Assembly (NCBI GenBank): GCA_040005095.1 | Contig: JBDTZN010000049.1 | Span: forward strand, 1-14,569 | Length of the DNA: 14,569 bases | From: UBA5186 sp040005095 | Lineage (GTDB): Bacteria; Actinomycetota; Thermoleophilia; Gaiellales; Gaiellaceae | Reading direction: 5' to 3' | Shown: positions 1-6,181 of the stretch, in pieces | Layout: the number at the start of each line of letters is the position of its first letter | How positions within the stretch are numbered: the stretch's first letter is position 1 | Program-made: the position numbers and the translations under genes | The notes under the pieces: generated by a model | Seen by the model: the letters and a program-made list of their open reading frames with translations, nothing else | Databases searched by the model: none | What the model was told of the DNA's origin: nothing

Positions 1-446
1 GCGCGCGACTTGCCGAAGCTCATCACCTTCGAGCCGCCCCCCTGCACCTGATTCATCAGGAAGATCCAGAAGCCGATCAGCAGAACGAACGGGAGCAGCG
101 AGATGAGGAGCGAGCTCCACCAGGAGCCGCCGACGCCCTTCGAGTCGTACTTCACGCTCGCCTTCTGCAGATCGGTCTGCAAAGCCGGCAGCACCGTGTC
201 GGCGGGGTAGTGGACGGTAATCTTGCGCTTGTCGGCGAGCGTGAGCTGCAGCTCCTTCTTGTTCGGATTGAAGACAGCCGCGGCGACCTGGTGCGTCTGC
301 GGGTTAGCGCGAATGATCGTCAGCGCCTCCGAGAGCGTCTTCTTCTCGGTCTTCTGACCGTGCCCGCGCAAGGTGATGGTCGCCAGCCAGACGACGGCGG
401 CGATCACGATCAGGGGGAAGAGAGCGCTACGGAAGAAGCGGTTCAA
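1..446 (-). CDS. ftsH: ATP-dependent zinc metalloprotease FtsH, N-terminal part (cut by window edge)
   Basis: FtsH is a membrane-anchored AAA+ protease that degrades misfolded membrane proteins and some regulators. Only the first 148 codons are in the window. I chose the TTG at 446..444: it gives a protein starting MNRFFRSALFPLIVIAAVVW, and a GAGG SD lies 7 nt upstream (454-457). Residues about 8-25 form a first membrane segment. A periplasmic-type domain follows (about 28-107), then a second membrane segment (about 110-131, WWSSLLISLLPFVLLIGFWIF). The stretch ending QGGGSKVMSFGKSRA is the conserved linker just before the AAA module. The AAA domain and the HExxH zinc site lie beyond the window. 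It is third in the order tilS-hpt-ftsH, which is common in bacteria, and has a 67-nt gap from hpt. The absence of a competing ATG makes TTG likely. Confidence 0.93.
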   Translation of the reverse strand, partial: MNRFFRSALFPLIVIAAVVWLATITLRGHGQKTEKKTLSEALTIIRANPQTHQVAAAVFNPNKKELQLTLADKRKITVHYPADTVLPALQTDLQKASVKYDSKGVGGSWWSSLLISLLPFVLLIGFWIFLMNQVQGGGSKVMSFGKSR

Positions 447-464
447 AAGGAAGCCTCGAAAATC

Positions 465-470
465 AGGGTA
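465..470 (-). promoter_or_regulatory. Possible -10 element for ftsH
   Basis: Read on the minus strand, 470..465 is TACCCT, a TANNNT-type hexamer 18 nt before the ftsH TTG. A transcript starting about 7 nt downstream would have a leader of roughly 12 nt that still includes the GAGG SD at 454-457. No good -35 is visible. This would give ftsH transcription independent of tilS-hpt; it is a weak, pattern-only call. Confidence 0.3.
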
Positions 471-493
471 GCAGCCTGCATCGTGTCTACTTC

Positions 494-506
494 GGCCTCG
501 AAGGCC
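494..506 (-). other. Short perfect hairpin between hpt and ftsH
   Basis: GGCCT (494-498), a 3-nt loop CGA and AGGCC (502-506) form a perfect 5-bp GC-rich stem in the 67-nt hpt-ftsH gap. No T-run follows in the minus direction, so it is not a classical intrinsic terminator. It could be an mRNA processing or pausing element. A 5-bp stem is also easily found by chance in DNA this GC-rich. Confidence 0.3.
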
Positions 507-513
507 CCACGGT

Positions 514-1077
514 TTAGGCTCCTTCGGGGATCAGTTCATCCGAAAGTACCGCAACGTACGGCAGATTCCTGTACCGCTCCGCAAAGTCGAGCCCGTAGCC
601 GATCACGAAGCGGTCGGGGATCTCGAAGCCGATGTAGCGCACGGGGACGTCCATCTCCCGCCGGTCGGGCTTCGTGAGGAGCGCGCAGATCTCGAGCGAC
701 TCGGGCGCGCGGGCCTCGAGGTTTCGCATCAGGTAGGAGAGCGTCAGGCCCGAGTCGATGATGTCCTCGACGACGAGCACGTGGCGTCCCTCGATGTTGA
801 TGTCGAGGTCCTTGAGGATGCGGACGACCCCGGAGGAGTCGGTCGACGCGCCGTAGCTCGAGATCGCCATGAAGTCGACCTCGCACGGGACGGTGAGGTG
901 CCGCATCAGGTCGGCCATGAAGAAGACCGCGCCCTTCAGCACTCCGATCAGCAGCAGGTCGCGGCCTGCGTAGTCGGCCGAGAGCTCCTGTCCGAGGGCC
1001 GCCACGCGCTCCTGCAGAGCGTCCTCCTCGATCAGGATCTCGCCGACCCCAACCTCGAGCTCAGTCCCCGACGACAC
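514..1077 (-). CDS. hpt: Hypoxanthine phosphoribosyltransferase
   Basis: This enzyme salvages hypoxanthine (and usually guanine) by transferring the phosphoribosyl group of PRPP, giving IMP or GMP in the cytosol. The 187-aa product has the full type I phosphoribosyltransferase layout: the VLKGAVFFMADL segment (residues about 46-57), a flexible-loop region with SSYG (73-76), the PRPP-binding motif VVEDIIDSGLTL (102-113), and the C-terminal signature FVIGYGLDFAERYRNLPYVAVL. The length is normal for Hpt. The GTG start at 1077..1075 overlaps the end of tilS by 17 nt and has AAGG 6 nt upstream, which points to translational coupling. Its place between tilS and ftsH supports the identification. Confidence 0.96.
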   Translation of the reverse strand: MSSGTELEVGVGEILIEEDALQERVAALGQELSADYAGRDLLLIGVLKGAVFFMADLMRHLTVPCEVDFMAISSYGASTDSSGVVRILKDLDINIEGRHVLVVEDIIDSGLTLSYLMRNLEARAPESLEICALLTKPDRREMDVPVRYIGFEIPDRFVIGYGLDFAERYRNLPYVAVLSDELIPEGA

Positions 1078-2047
1078 GCTCCGCCTTCACGCCCGGCGCC
1101 TCGACGATTCCCGGGACGGCGACGACCTCGTTCCCCCGCACGACAAGCGGCCACGTCTCGCGGTCTGAACGGGGGATCTTGGCATCGACGAACACGTCCT
1201 GGATTTTCTTCCTCCGACCCGCCAGCCGGTCGCCGGCACGCCAGGCTCGTACCTTAAGGCCTCCGAGCTCCGACTCGATGCGCCACTCGCCCCAGAGCAC
1301 GGCGTCCTCGCCCAATGCAACCGGCCCGCGCTCGAGCCAGAGGCGGTCGTACTCGCGCACGGCTTGCACGCCGCCGCCGAGATCGACGCGCTTCGAGCCC
1401 TCCGGTGAGGCGAGCAGCTCCTCGAGCGCGGGCGGGAGCGTTGCGCGCTCTTCGAGAGCTCGCAGCAGGTTCGCGTCGGCGGCCGGATGGAGCCGCCGCA
1501 GGACGGGCAGGATCTCGCGCCGGATCAGCCCGCGCTTGGTGCCGTCGTTCGAGGAGTCGGTGCGGAAGGGGAGACCGACGGCGTGGCAGTACGCCTCGGT
1601 CTCGGTGCGCCAGAGCGGGAGCAGCGGACGCACGATGCCGTCCTCGCGCTTCGGCTTGATCCCGGTGGCCGCGCCGCTCGTGACCAGGCGGAAGAGGATC
1701 GTCTCGACCTGGTCCGACGCGGTGTGTCCGGTCGCGCGCAGGCGGTCGGTCGCGAACGAATATCGGATGCTGCGCAGCTCCTCCTCCGTGGCACCGCCGC
1801 GGCCGTCGACGACCTCGGCGCCGAGCTGCTCGCGGCAAAAGCGCGCGTCCTCGTCGGACTCCGCGCCGCGCAGGCCGTGGTCGACGTGCAGTGCCGAGAC
1901 GGCGTAGGCGAGCCTGCCGAGCGCGTGCCAGAGACAGGTCGAGTCGGCGCCTCCGGAGACGAGACAGACGACCTCGCCCCCGGGTGGGATCAGCTCGCGC
2001 TCGCGCACGTGCGTCTCGATCCGCGCCAGCACCGCAGCCGTGTCCAT
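1061..2047 (-). CDS. tilS: tRNA(Ile)-lysidine synthetase
   Basis: TilS uses ATP and lysine to convert the wobble cytidine of the CAU-anticodon tRNA-Ile to lysidine, so that the tRNA reads AUA; it is normally essential. The 328-aa product has the N-type ATP-pyrophosphatase P-loop SGGADS (31-36), HVDHGLRG, the RATGHTASDQVETILFRL block characteristic of TilS, a DSSN motif near residue 165, and a C-terminal tRNA-binding region (VRAWRAGDRL...KKIQDVFVDAKIPRSDR). ATG at 2047..2045 has no SD. Instead a TAGCCT hexamer ends 6 nt before the ATG, suggesting a leaderless transcript. The 3' end overlaps hpt by 17 nt. A perfect 17-bp palindrome lies 33-49 bp upstream. Confidence 0.95.
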   Translation of the reverse strand: MDTAAVLARIETHVRERELIPPGGEVVCLVSGGADSTCLWHALGRLAYAVSALHVDHGLRGAESDEDARFCREQLGAEVVDGRGGATEEELRSIRYSFATDRLRATGHTASDQVETILFRLVTSGAATGIKPKREDGIVRPLLPLWRTETEAYCHAVGLPFRTDSSNDGTKRGLIRREILPVLRRLHPAADANLLRALEERATLPPALEELLASPEGSKRVDLGGGVQAVREYDRLWLERGPVALGEDAVLWGEWRIESELGGLKVRAWRAGDRLAGRRKKIQDVFVDAKIPRSDRETWPLVVRGNEVVAVPGIVEAPGVKAERVVGD

Positions 2048-2053
2048 GGCTAC

Positions 2054-2059
2054 AGGCTA
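2054..2059 (-). promoter_or_regulatory. Candidate -10 element for leaderless tilS transcript
   Basis: Read on the minus strand, 2059..2054 is TAGCCT (TANNNT pattern), followed by 6 nt and then the tilS ATG. That spacing would place the transcription start at or next to the A of the start codon. A possible ACTTGT -35 sits at 2082..2077 with a 17-bp spacer, at the edge of the 2080-2096 palindrome. Confidence 0.5.
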
Positions 2060-2079
2060 GACGGGCGCCACAGAGGACA

Positions 2080-2096
2080 AGTAACAGACTGTTACT
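2080..2096. promoter_or_regulatory. Perfect 17-bp palindrome, candidate operator upstream of tilS
   Basis: AGTAACAGACTGTTACT is a perfect inverted repeat with two 8-bp arms around a single A. It lies between the lipoprotein gene stop (2105) and tilS (2047), abutting or overlapping the candidate -35 of tilS. It is AT-rich compared with its surroundings and no T-run follows it, so an operator for a dimeric regulator fits better than a terminator. It does not match the actinobacterial LexA box (TCGAAC N4 GTTCGA). The regulator is unknown. Confidence 0.5.
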
Positions 2097-2104
2097 AAGT
2101 TCGA

Positions 2105-2560
2105 CTAGAGGAGCGAGCCGACGTCGCAGCCGCGCTGGCCGAGTGCCGGCTGCGCCTCGGCGAGCACGTCGTGGGCGAAGTTTGCGAGGCCGTAGGCGCG
2201 GTAGATGTGCCGGCCGGGATCCTTGTGCTCCGACTTGACGAGGACCGCGGTCGCATACTCGTTGAACATCGCGTTCATCAGATACTTGGTCTTCTCGAGC
2301 GACGGGTCACTCGGGGTCGTGCCGTTGACCATCTTCGCGGCGTCCCTGGCCTGCTTGACGACCACGAGCGGCTTGACGGAGCCGTCGAGGTAGCCCACCG
2401 CCCACTCGTTCAGCGACATGACGTTCAGCTGGGCCGTCTGGATGAAGTCCCGGTCGGTAGCCGAGCAGGTGTGGGCCGACGCCGATCGCTGGCCGCCGCA
2501 AGCAGAGACCAGCAGGCACAGGCCGACCAGGGGTAGGGCCGCCGCAGAGAGGCCACGCAC
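2105..2560 (-). CDS. Small secreted lipoprotein of unknown function
   Basis: A 151-aa product with a type II signal peptide: a hydrophobic stretch from about residue 4 to 18, then lipobox VSAC with the lipidated cysteine at 21. After export it would sit on the outer face of the cytoplasmic membrane. The mature part is mostly helical in character (DFIQTAQLNVMSLNEWAVGYLDG...) and has just two further cysteines (about 32 and 146), which could form a disulfide. I do not recognise the family. The only in-frame start is GTG 2560..2558. The best SD, AGGAAGG near 2575-2581, is about 14 nt away and better placed for an out-of-frame ATG at 2571, so the true 5' end is uncertain. The gene precedes tilS on the same strand by 57 nt but probably has its own promoter. 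Confidence 0.75.
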   Translation of the reverse strand: MRGLSAAALPLVGLCLLVSACGGQRSASAHTCSATDRDFIQTAQLNVMSLNEWAVGYLDGSVKPLVVVKQARDAAKMVNGTTPSDPSLEKTKYLMNAMFNEYATAVLVKSEHKDPGRHIYRAYGLANFAHDVLAEAQPALGQRGCDVGSLL

Positions 2561-2743
2561 AGCACGTTCATCGGCCTTCCTGGCTCCCTTACAAGATCAC
2601 CCGTTTCAGGGGCCACGACGGGATGCCCAGTGCCGGCCGGCGTACGCGGCGAACACACGAGCGGCCCAGCGACCCACCCACAGGGCCACGGCGAGGGTCA
2701 CCACTCCGGGCCGACGCACCATGCGGCGGATTATCGTCTCCCG
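2561..2743. other. Divergent intergenic region (183 bp)
   Basis: This is the longest gene-free stretch in the window, between the lipoprotein gene (minus) and the aldo-keto reductase operon (plus). It holds a purine-rich SD-like AGGAAGG (minus strand, near 2575-2581) and the candidate -10 of the plus-strand operon. I see no convincing riboswitch, small gene or terminator in it. Confidence 0.5.
2732..2737 (+). promoter_or_regulatory. Candidate -10 element of the aldo-keto reductase operon
   Basis: TATCGT (TANNNT) ends 6 nt before the ATG at 2744, and no SD is present in between. The spacing fits a leaderless mRNA starting at the ATG. No strong -35 is visible. Confidence 0.45.
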
Positions 2744-3715
2744 ATGGAGACACGCGCCCTCGGCCGCAGCGGCCCCTCCGTTTCCCGTCTGCTGCTCGGC
2801 TGCGGCAACTTCGGCGGGGTCGGATCCGCGCCTGAGCTGTTCGGCCAGGGTGAGTCCGAGGAAGCGGCGTTCCAGTTGATGGACGCGGCGGTCGCCGCCG
2901 GGATCACGGTGCTCGACACCGCCGACGCGTACGGAGGCGGCCGCAGCGAGGCGATGATCGGAAGCTGGCTCGCCGAGCGGCGCCCGGAGCCGCGCCCGCT
3001 CCTGTCCACCAAGGTCTACAACCCGATGGCCGAGGGCGAGGATCGCGGACTGACTCCGGCACGCATCTTCCGCCAGCTCGACTCGAGCCTCGAGCGGCTG
3101 GGCGTGGACCACGTCGACATGTACGTCATCCACGATTGGGACGACGACACGCCGATCGCGGAGACCCTCGGCGCGCTGGACGAGCTCGTGCGGGCGGGAA
3201 AGCTACGCGCGATCGCGGCCAGCAACGTCTCCGCCGAGCAGCTGGAGGAGGCGCTCGAGGCGAGCTCCGAGCACGCACTCGCCCGCTTCGAGTGGGTGCA
3301 GAACGAGTATTCGCTCCTCCACCGCGAGCCGGAGGACGGCATGTTCGCGCTCTGCGAGCGCTATGGGCTCGGATTCACGCCCTTCAGCCCGCTCGCCGGG
3401 GGCTGGCTCACCGGCAAGTACGAGCGGAACGCCCAGCCGCCGCCCGACTCGCGGATGGCGCTGCGTCCGGCCGAGTACGCCGCGTACGAGACCGATTCGA
3501 CCCACGACGCGATCGATCGCTTCGTCGACGCCGCCGGGAAGCGTGGCGTGTCGCCGGCAGTGCTCGCCGTGGCGTGGGCGCTTTCGCACCCCCGGGTCAA
3601 CGCCGCCCTGATCGGCCCGCGCCGCCCCGACCAGTTGCTGAGCCTCCTCCCCGCCGTTGACCTCGAGCTGGACGAAACCGAGCGGGCCGAGCTGGCCGAA
3701 CTGTTCTCACGATGA
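2744..3715 (+). CDS. Aldo/keto reductase
   Basis: An NADPH-dependent (beta/alpha)8-barrel oxidoreductase acting on carbonyl substrates in the cytosol; the substrate cannot be told from sequence. The 323-aa product shows the family tetrad: Asp58 and Tyr63 (DTADAYGGGRSE), Lys90 (STKVYNP) and His130 (DMYVIHDW). It also has the ERLGVDHVDMY segment and C-terminal cofactor-binding features (ALIGPRRPDQLLSLL). I chose ATG 2744 because METRALGRSGPSVSRLLLGCGNFGG is the usual family N-terminus and a -10 hexamer sits just upstream; an earlier in-frame ATG at 2630 would add a non-conserved, low-complexity extension. The stop overlaps the next gene's start (ATGA, 3712-3715), making it the first gene of a coupled three-enzyme operon. 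Confidence 0.93.
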   Translation: METRALGRSGPSVSRLLLGCGNFGGVGSAPELFGQGESEEAAFQLMDAAVAAGITVLDTADAYGGGRSEAMIGSWLAERRPEPRPLLSTKVYNPMAEGEDRGLTPARIFRQLDSSLERLGVDHVDMYVIHDWDDDTPIAETLGALDELVRAGKLRAIAASNVSAEQLEEALEASSEHALARFEWVQNEYSLLHREPEDGMFALCERYGLGFTPFSPLAGGWLTGKYERNAQPPPDSRMALRPAEYAAYETDSTHDAIDRFVDAAGKRGVSPAVLAVAWALSHPRVNAALIGPRRPDQLLSLLPAVDLELDETERAELAELFSR

Positions 3716-4668
3716 GCACGCTCGTCCTCGACCAGTCGCAGGTGGAAGAGCTGCTGACCATGCCGGAGTGCATCGAGCTGATGCAGGAGACGCTCGTCGC
3801 GCTGGCTCGGGAAGAGCTCTTCCAACCGCTGCGGAGCGTCGTTCGGCCGCCGGGCGCCGACGGATTCATGGGGCTGATGCCGGCACACCGGGGAGGCGAG
3901 AAGCCTGCGTTCGGGCTCAAGGTCGTCTGCATCTTCCCCGGCAATCCCGCGCGTGGGCTCGACGCACACCAAGGCGCGGTCGTCCTGTTCGACGGCGAGA
4001 CCGGCGAGGTCCGCGCGATCGCGAACGCGTCGGCGATCACGGCGATCCGGACGGCTGCGGTCTCGGCCGTCGCGACACGCGCGCTCGCGCGCGAGGACGC
4101 GCGGACGCTCGCAATCCTCGGCGCGGGAGTCCAGGCGAAGTCGCACCTCGAGGCGATGCGGTCGCTGCACCCGTGGGACCGGGTCGTGGTCTGGAGCCGC
4201 ACGCGCGAGCACGCCGAAGAGCTCGGCGTCGACGTCGCCGACACCGCGGAGGACGCGCTGCGCGACGCGGACGTCGTGTGCACGACCACCACCTCCCGCG
4301 AGCCCGTCGTCCGCCGCGAGTGGTTGAAAGACGGCGCGCACGTGAACGCCGTCGGCTCGAGCATCGCGACGACTCGCGAGCTCGACACCGCGACCGTGGC
4401 AGACGCCTCCCTCTTCGTAGACCGGCGCGAGTCGACGCTCAACGAGGCCGGCGACTACCTCTTCCCCGCGGCCGAAGGCGCGATCGGACCGAAGCACATC
4501 CGCGCCGAGCTCGGCGAGGTGCTCGCGGGAACTGCCGAGGGAAGGCGCTCGCCGGACGAGCTGACCGTGTTCAAGTCGCTGGGACTGGCCGTGGAGGACC
4601 TGGCGTGCGCCCAGTTCCTCTTGGAGCGTGCCCGCGAGCTCGGCCGCGGCTCCGAGGTCGACTTCTGA
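3712..4668 (+). CDS. Ornithine cyclodeaminase / mu-crystallin family NAD(P)-dependent enzyme
   Basis: The family includes ornithine cyclodeaminase, alanine dehydrogenase, ketimine reductases and EutC of ectoine breakdown. The 318-aa product has the substrate-side block GLKVVCIFPGN (Lys70), HQGAVVLFDGETGEVRAIANASAITAIRTAAVSAVAT (Arg113), the Rossmann motif LAILGAGVQAKSHLEAM (136-149), VNAVGSSIATTRELD (211-225) and the C-terminal DELTVFKSLGLAVEDLA. In the AVGS segment the residues typical of true ornithine cyclodeaminase (GGDCPGKTE-like) are absent, so proline formation from ornithine is unlikely. It starts inside the stop of the aldo-keto reductase (ATGA) and ends in a CTGA overlap with the dehydratase. 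An enzyme of this family beside a threonine-dehydratase-like enzyme recalls eutB/eutC, but no other ectoine gene is present. Confidence 0.9.
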   Translation: MSTLVLDQSQVEELLTMPECIELMQETLVALAREELFQPLRSVVRPPGADGFMGLMPAHRGGEKPAFGLKVVCIFPGNPARGLDAHQGAVVLFDGETGEVRAIANASAITAIRTAAVSAVATRALAREDARTLAILGAGVQAKSHLEAMRSLHPWDRVVVWSRTREHAEELGVDVADTAEDALRDADVVCTTTTSREPVVRREWLKDGAHVNAVGSSIATTRELDTATVADASLFVDRRESTLNEAGDYLFPAAEGAIGPKHIRAELGEVLAGTAEGRRSPDELTVFKSLGLAVEDLACAQFLLERARELGRGSEVDF

Positions 4669-5612
4669 TCCCGCTCGAGGAGATTCTGCTCGCGCAGGCA
4701 ACGATCGCGGGGGCGGCGGTGCGAACGCCACTCGTGCGGCTCGACGCCCCCGAGTCCCCCGCCGAGATCTGGCTCAAGCTCGAGAATCTCCAGCCGATCG
4801 GGTCGTTCAAGATCCGCGGCGCCGCGAACGCGATCAGGCAGGCGCGCCGGGAAGAGCTGCGCGACGGGGTCGTGACCGCGAGCGCGGGCAACATGGCTCA
4901 GGGAGTCGCGTGGGCCGCTCGCGAGGCCGGGGTGCCCGCGACGATCGTCGTTCCCGAGCACGCGCCAGTGACCAAGCTCGCGGCGATCGAGCGCCTGGGC
5001 GGCCGAGTGATCAAGGTGCCGTTCGAAGAGTGGTGGCAGGCGATCGAGGAGGCGCGATTCGACGGGGCCGAAGGGCTCTTTGTGCATCCCGTCTACGACA
5101 GCCGCGTGATGGCAGGCAACGGGACGATCGGGCTGGAGCTCGTGGACGACCTCGAGGGATTCGACACGGTGCTGATCCCCTGGGGCGGCGGCGGCCTGAC
5201 GGTCGGGATCGCGAGCGCGGTCAAGGCGCTTCGGCCCGAGGTGAGGATCGTGCCGGTCGAGCCCGAGACGGGCGCACCGTTGGCCGCATCGCTCGCGGCC
5301 GGGTCGCCGCAGAGCATCGACCACCGGACGTCCTTCGTCGACGGGTCGGGCAGCCGCGCGATCCTGCCGCGGATGTGGGAGGCCGCGGACGGACTGCTCG
5401 ACGGCTCGCACGTCGTGTCGCTCGAGGAGACCGCGAGCGCGCTGCGATTGCTCGCGGAGCGTGCGCGCATCGTGGCCGAGGGCGCCGGCGCGCTCGCCGC
5501 GGCAGCCGCGCTCTCGGGCCGCGCCGGGGAGGGCCGGATCGTCTGCATCGTCTCGGGCGGCAACATCGACGCCGCCAAGCTCGCGACGATCCTTACCGGC
5601 GGAGTGCCCTAA
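4665..5612 (+). CDS. PLP-dependent serine/threonine dehydratase-like enzyme with probable CTG start
   Basis: A fold-type II PLP enzyme related to threonine/serine ammonia-lyases, serine racemase and EutB. Visible features: the PLP lysine in GSFKIRGA (Lys49), SAGNMAQG (73-80), AGNGTIGLE (150-158), the phosphate-binding loop GGGG (174-177) and SGGNID near the C-terminus. There is no ACT domain, so it is not a feedback-regulated biosynthetic IlvA. The segment SFVDGSGSRAILPRMW replaces the usual TIADG-type motif, so the substrate may differ. No ATG, GTG or TTG sits where the family begins. CTG at 4665 gives (M)IPLEEILLAQATIAG, a normal family N-terminus and a 315-aa protein, with GAGG 7 nt upstream, and it overlaps the previous stop as CTGA. 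GTG 4605 would add 20 non-conserved residues. Confidence 0.88.
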   Translation: MIPLEEILLAQATIAGAAVRTPLVRLDAPESPAEIWLKLENLQPIGSFKIRGAANAIRQARREELRDGVVTASAGNMAQGVAWAAREAGVPATIVVPEHAPVTKLAAIERLGGRVIKVPFEEWWQAIEEARFDGAEGLFVHPVYDSRVMAGNGTIGLELVDDLEGFDTVLIPWGGGGLTVGIASAVKALRPEVRIVPVEPETGAPLAASLAAGSPQSIDHRTSFVDGSGSRAILPRMWEAADGLLDGSHVVSLEETASALRLLAERARIVAEGAGALAAAAALSGRAGEGRIVCIVSGGNIDAAKLATILTGGVP

Positions 5613-6139
5613 GCCAGCAGGTCGGCCAACCCGAGGTCGCGCGGCTTGCGGCCGTCATCCGTCGCCGTTTCCCGATCGGCGCCGCGCGCCAGCAGCAGCC
5701 GCGCCAGCTCCTCATCCCCGTGCTGCGCCGCCGCGTGCAGCGGCGTGAAGCTGTCTCGCTGGCCCACGTTCGGGTCGGCGCCCGCCTCGAGGAGGATCCG
5801 CGCCGATTCCCGCTCGCCGCTCGCGCACGCGCTGTGCAGCGGCGTCACGTCGCCGAAGGTCGGCGACACCGCCTCCAGATCCGCGCCCCGCTCGACGAGC
5901 AGACGCGTCGCCTCGGGCTGCCGGAAGAACGCAGCGAAATGGAGCGGCGTGGCGCGATCCGGCGACCACGCCTGCGCGAGGTCGGGGTTCGCGTCCAGCA
6001 ACTCCCGCAGCCGGTCGATGCGGCCAAGTGCTGCCGCCTCGAAGACGTCCAGCTCCGGCCTGGCAACCAGCAACTGGTCGGTCTTGGCCGTGTCGTCCGT
6101 GTAGAGCGCCTGCATCAGCGCCGAGACCTTCTGTGCCAT
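5609..6139 (-). CDS. Ankyrin-repeat protein
   Basis: A 176-aa cytosolic protein made almost entirely of about four ankyrin repeats, a fold used for protein-protein contacts. The repeat cores visible are DVFEAAALGRIDRLRELLD, TPLHFAAFFRQPEATRLLVERGADLE, TPLHSACASGERESARILLEAGADPN and TPLHAAAQHGDEELARLLLARGADRE, with a partial cap (GRKPRDLGL) at the end. There is no signal peptide or other domain, so the partner is unknown. I chose ATG 6139..6137 over the adjacent GTG at 6142 because the GGGGAGG SD is then 5 nt away rather than 2. The gene is divergent from a marR gene across 42 bp containing a palindrome, which suggests that the regulator controls it. Its stop interlocks with that of the dehydratase gene (CTAA, 5609-5612). 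Confidence 0.9.
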   Translation of the reverse strand: MAQKVSALMQALYTDDTAKTDQLLVARPELDVFEAAALGRIDRLRELLDANPDLAQAWSPDRATPLHFAAFFRQPEATRLLVERGADLEAVSPTFGDVTPLHSACASGERESARILLEAGADPNVGQRDSFTPLHAAAQHGDEELARLLLARGADRETATDDGRKPRDLGLADLLA

Positions 6140-6155
6140 CACGTCCTCCCCTCGA

Positions 6156-6163
6156 CTTATACT
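6156..6163. promoter_or_regulatory. Overlapping divergent -10 elements (ankyrin / marR)
   Basis: TATACT on the plus strand (6158-6163) and TATAAG on the minus strand (6161..6156) share the central TATA. Each is a near-consensus -10: the first lies 18 nt before the marR ATG, the second 16 nt before the ankyrin ATG. This leaves short leaders with SDs (GTGAGG for marR, GGGGAGG for the ankyrin gene). No good -35 is seen for either direction. Confidence 0.55.
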
Positions 6164-6181
6164 TAGTGAGGCTAACTAACT
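6161..6181. promoter_or_regulatory. 21-bp imperfect palindrome, probable MarR operator
   Basis: Arms ACTTAGTGAG (6161-6170) and CTAACTAACT (6172-6181) are inverted copies matching at 8 of 10 positions around one central G. The size and the TTAG/CTAA cores resemble MarR-family sites. The site overlaps the -10 of marR, runs up to the base before its ATG, and covers the region upstream of the ankyrin promoter, so a bound MarR dimer could repress both directions. Confidence 0.6.

Noticed and set aside
494..506. Intrinsic terminator between hpt and ftsH
   Set aside because: The stem is only 5 bp and no T-run follows on the transcribed strand.
2561..2660. Possible riboswitch in the lipoprotein leader (CCCTGAAACGGG and nearby G-rich segments)
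   Set aside because: I could not match it to a known riboswitch core by eye, and the pairing is only 3-4 bp; a covariance-model scan would be needed to revive it.
2630..2743. Earlier in-frame ATG for the aldo-keto reductase
   Set aside because: The extra 38 residues (HTSGPATHPQGHGEGHH-like) are not family-like; ATG 2744 gives the standard N-terminus and has a -10 at the expected spacing.
3712..4668. True ornithine cyclodeaminase (proline-forming)
   Set aside because: The characteristic GGDCPGKTE-like catalytic segment is replaced by VGSSIATTRELD.
3712..5612. Ectoine-degradation eutC/eutB assignment
   Set aside because: Only the pairing of families fits; no ectoine hydrolase, deacetylase or transporter gene is in the window, so no gene symbols were given.
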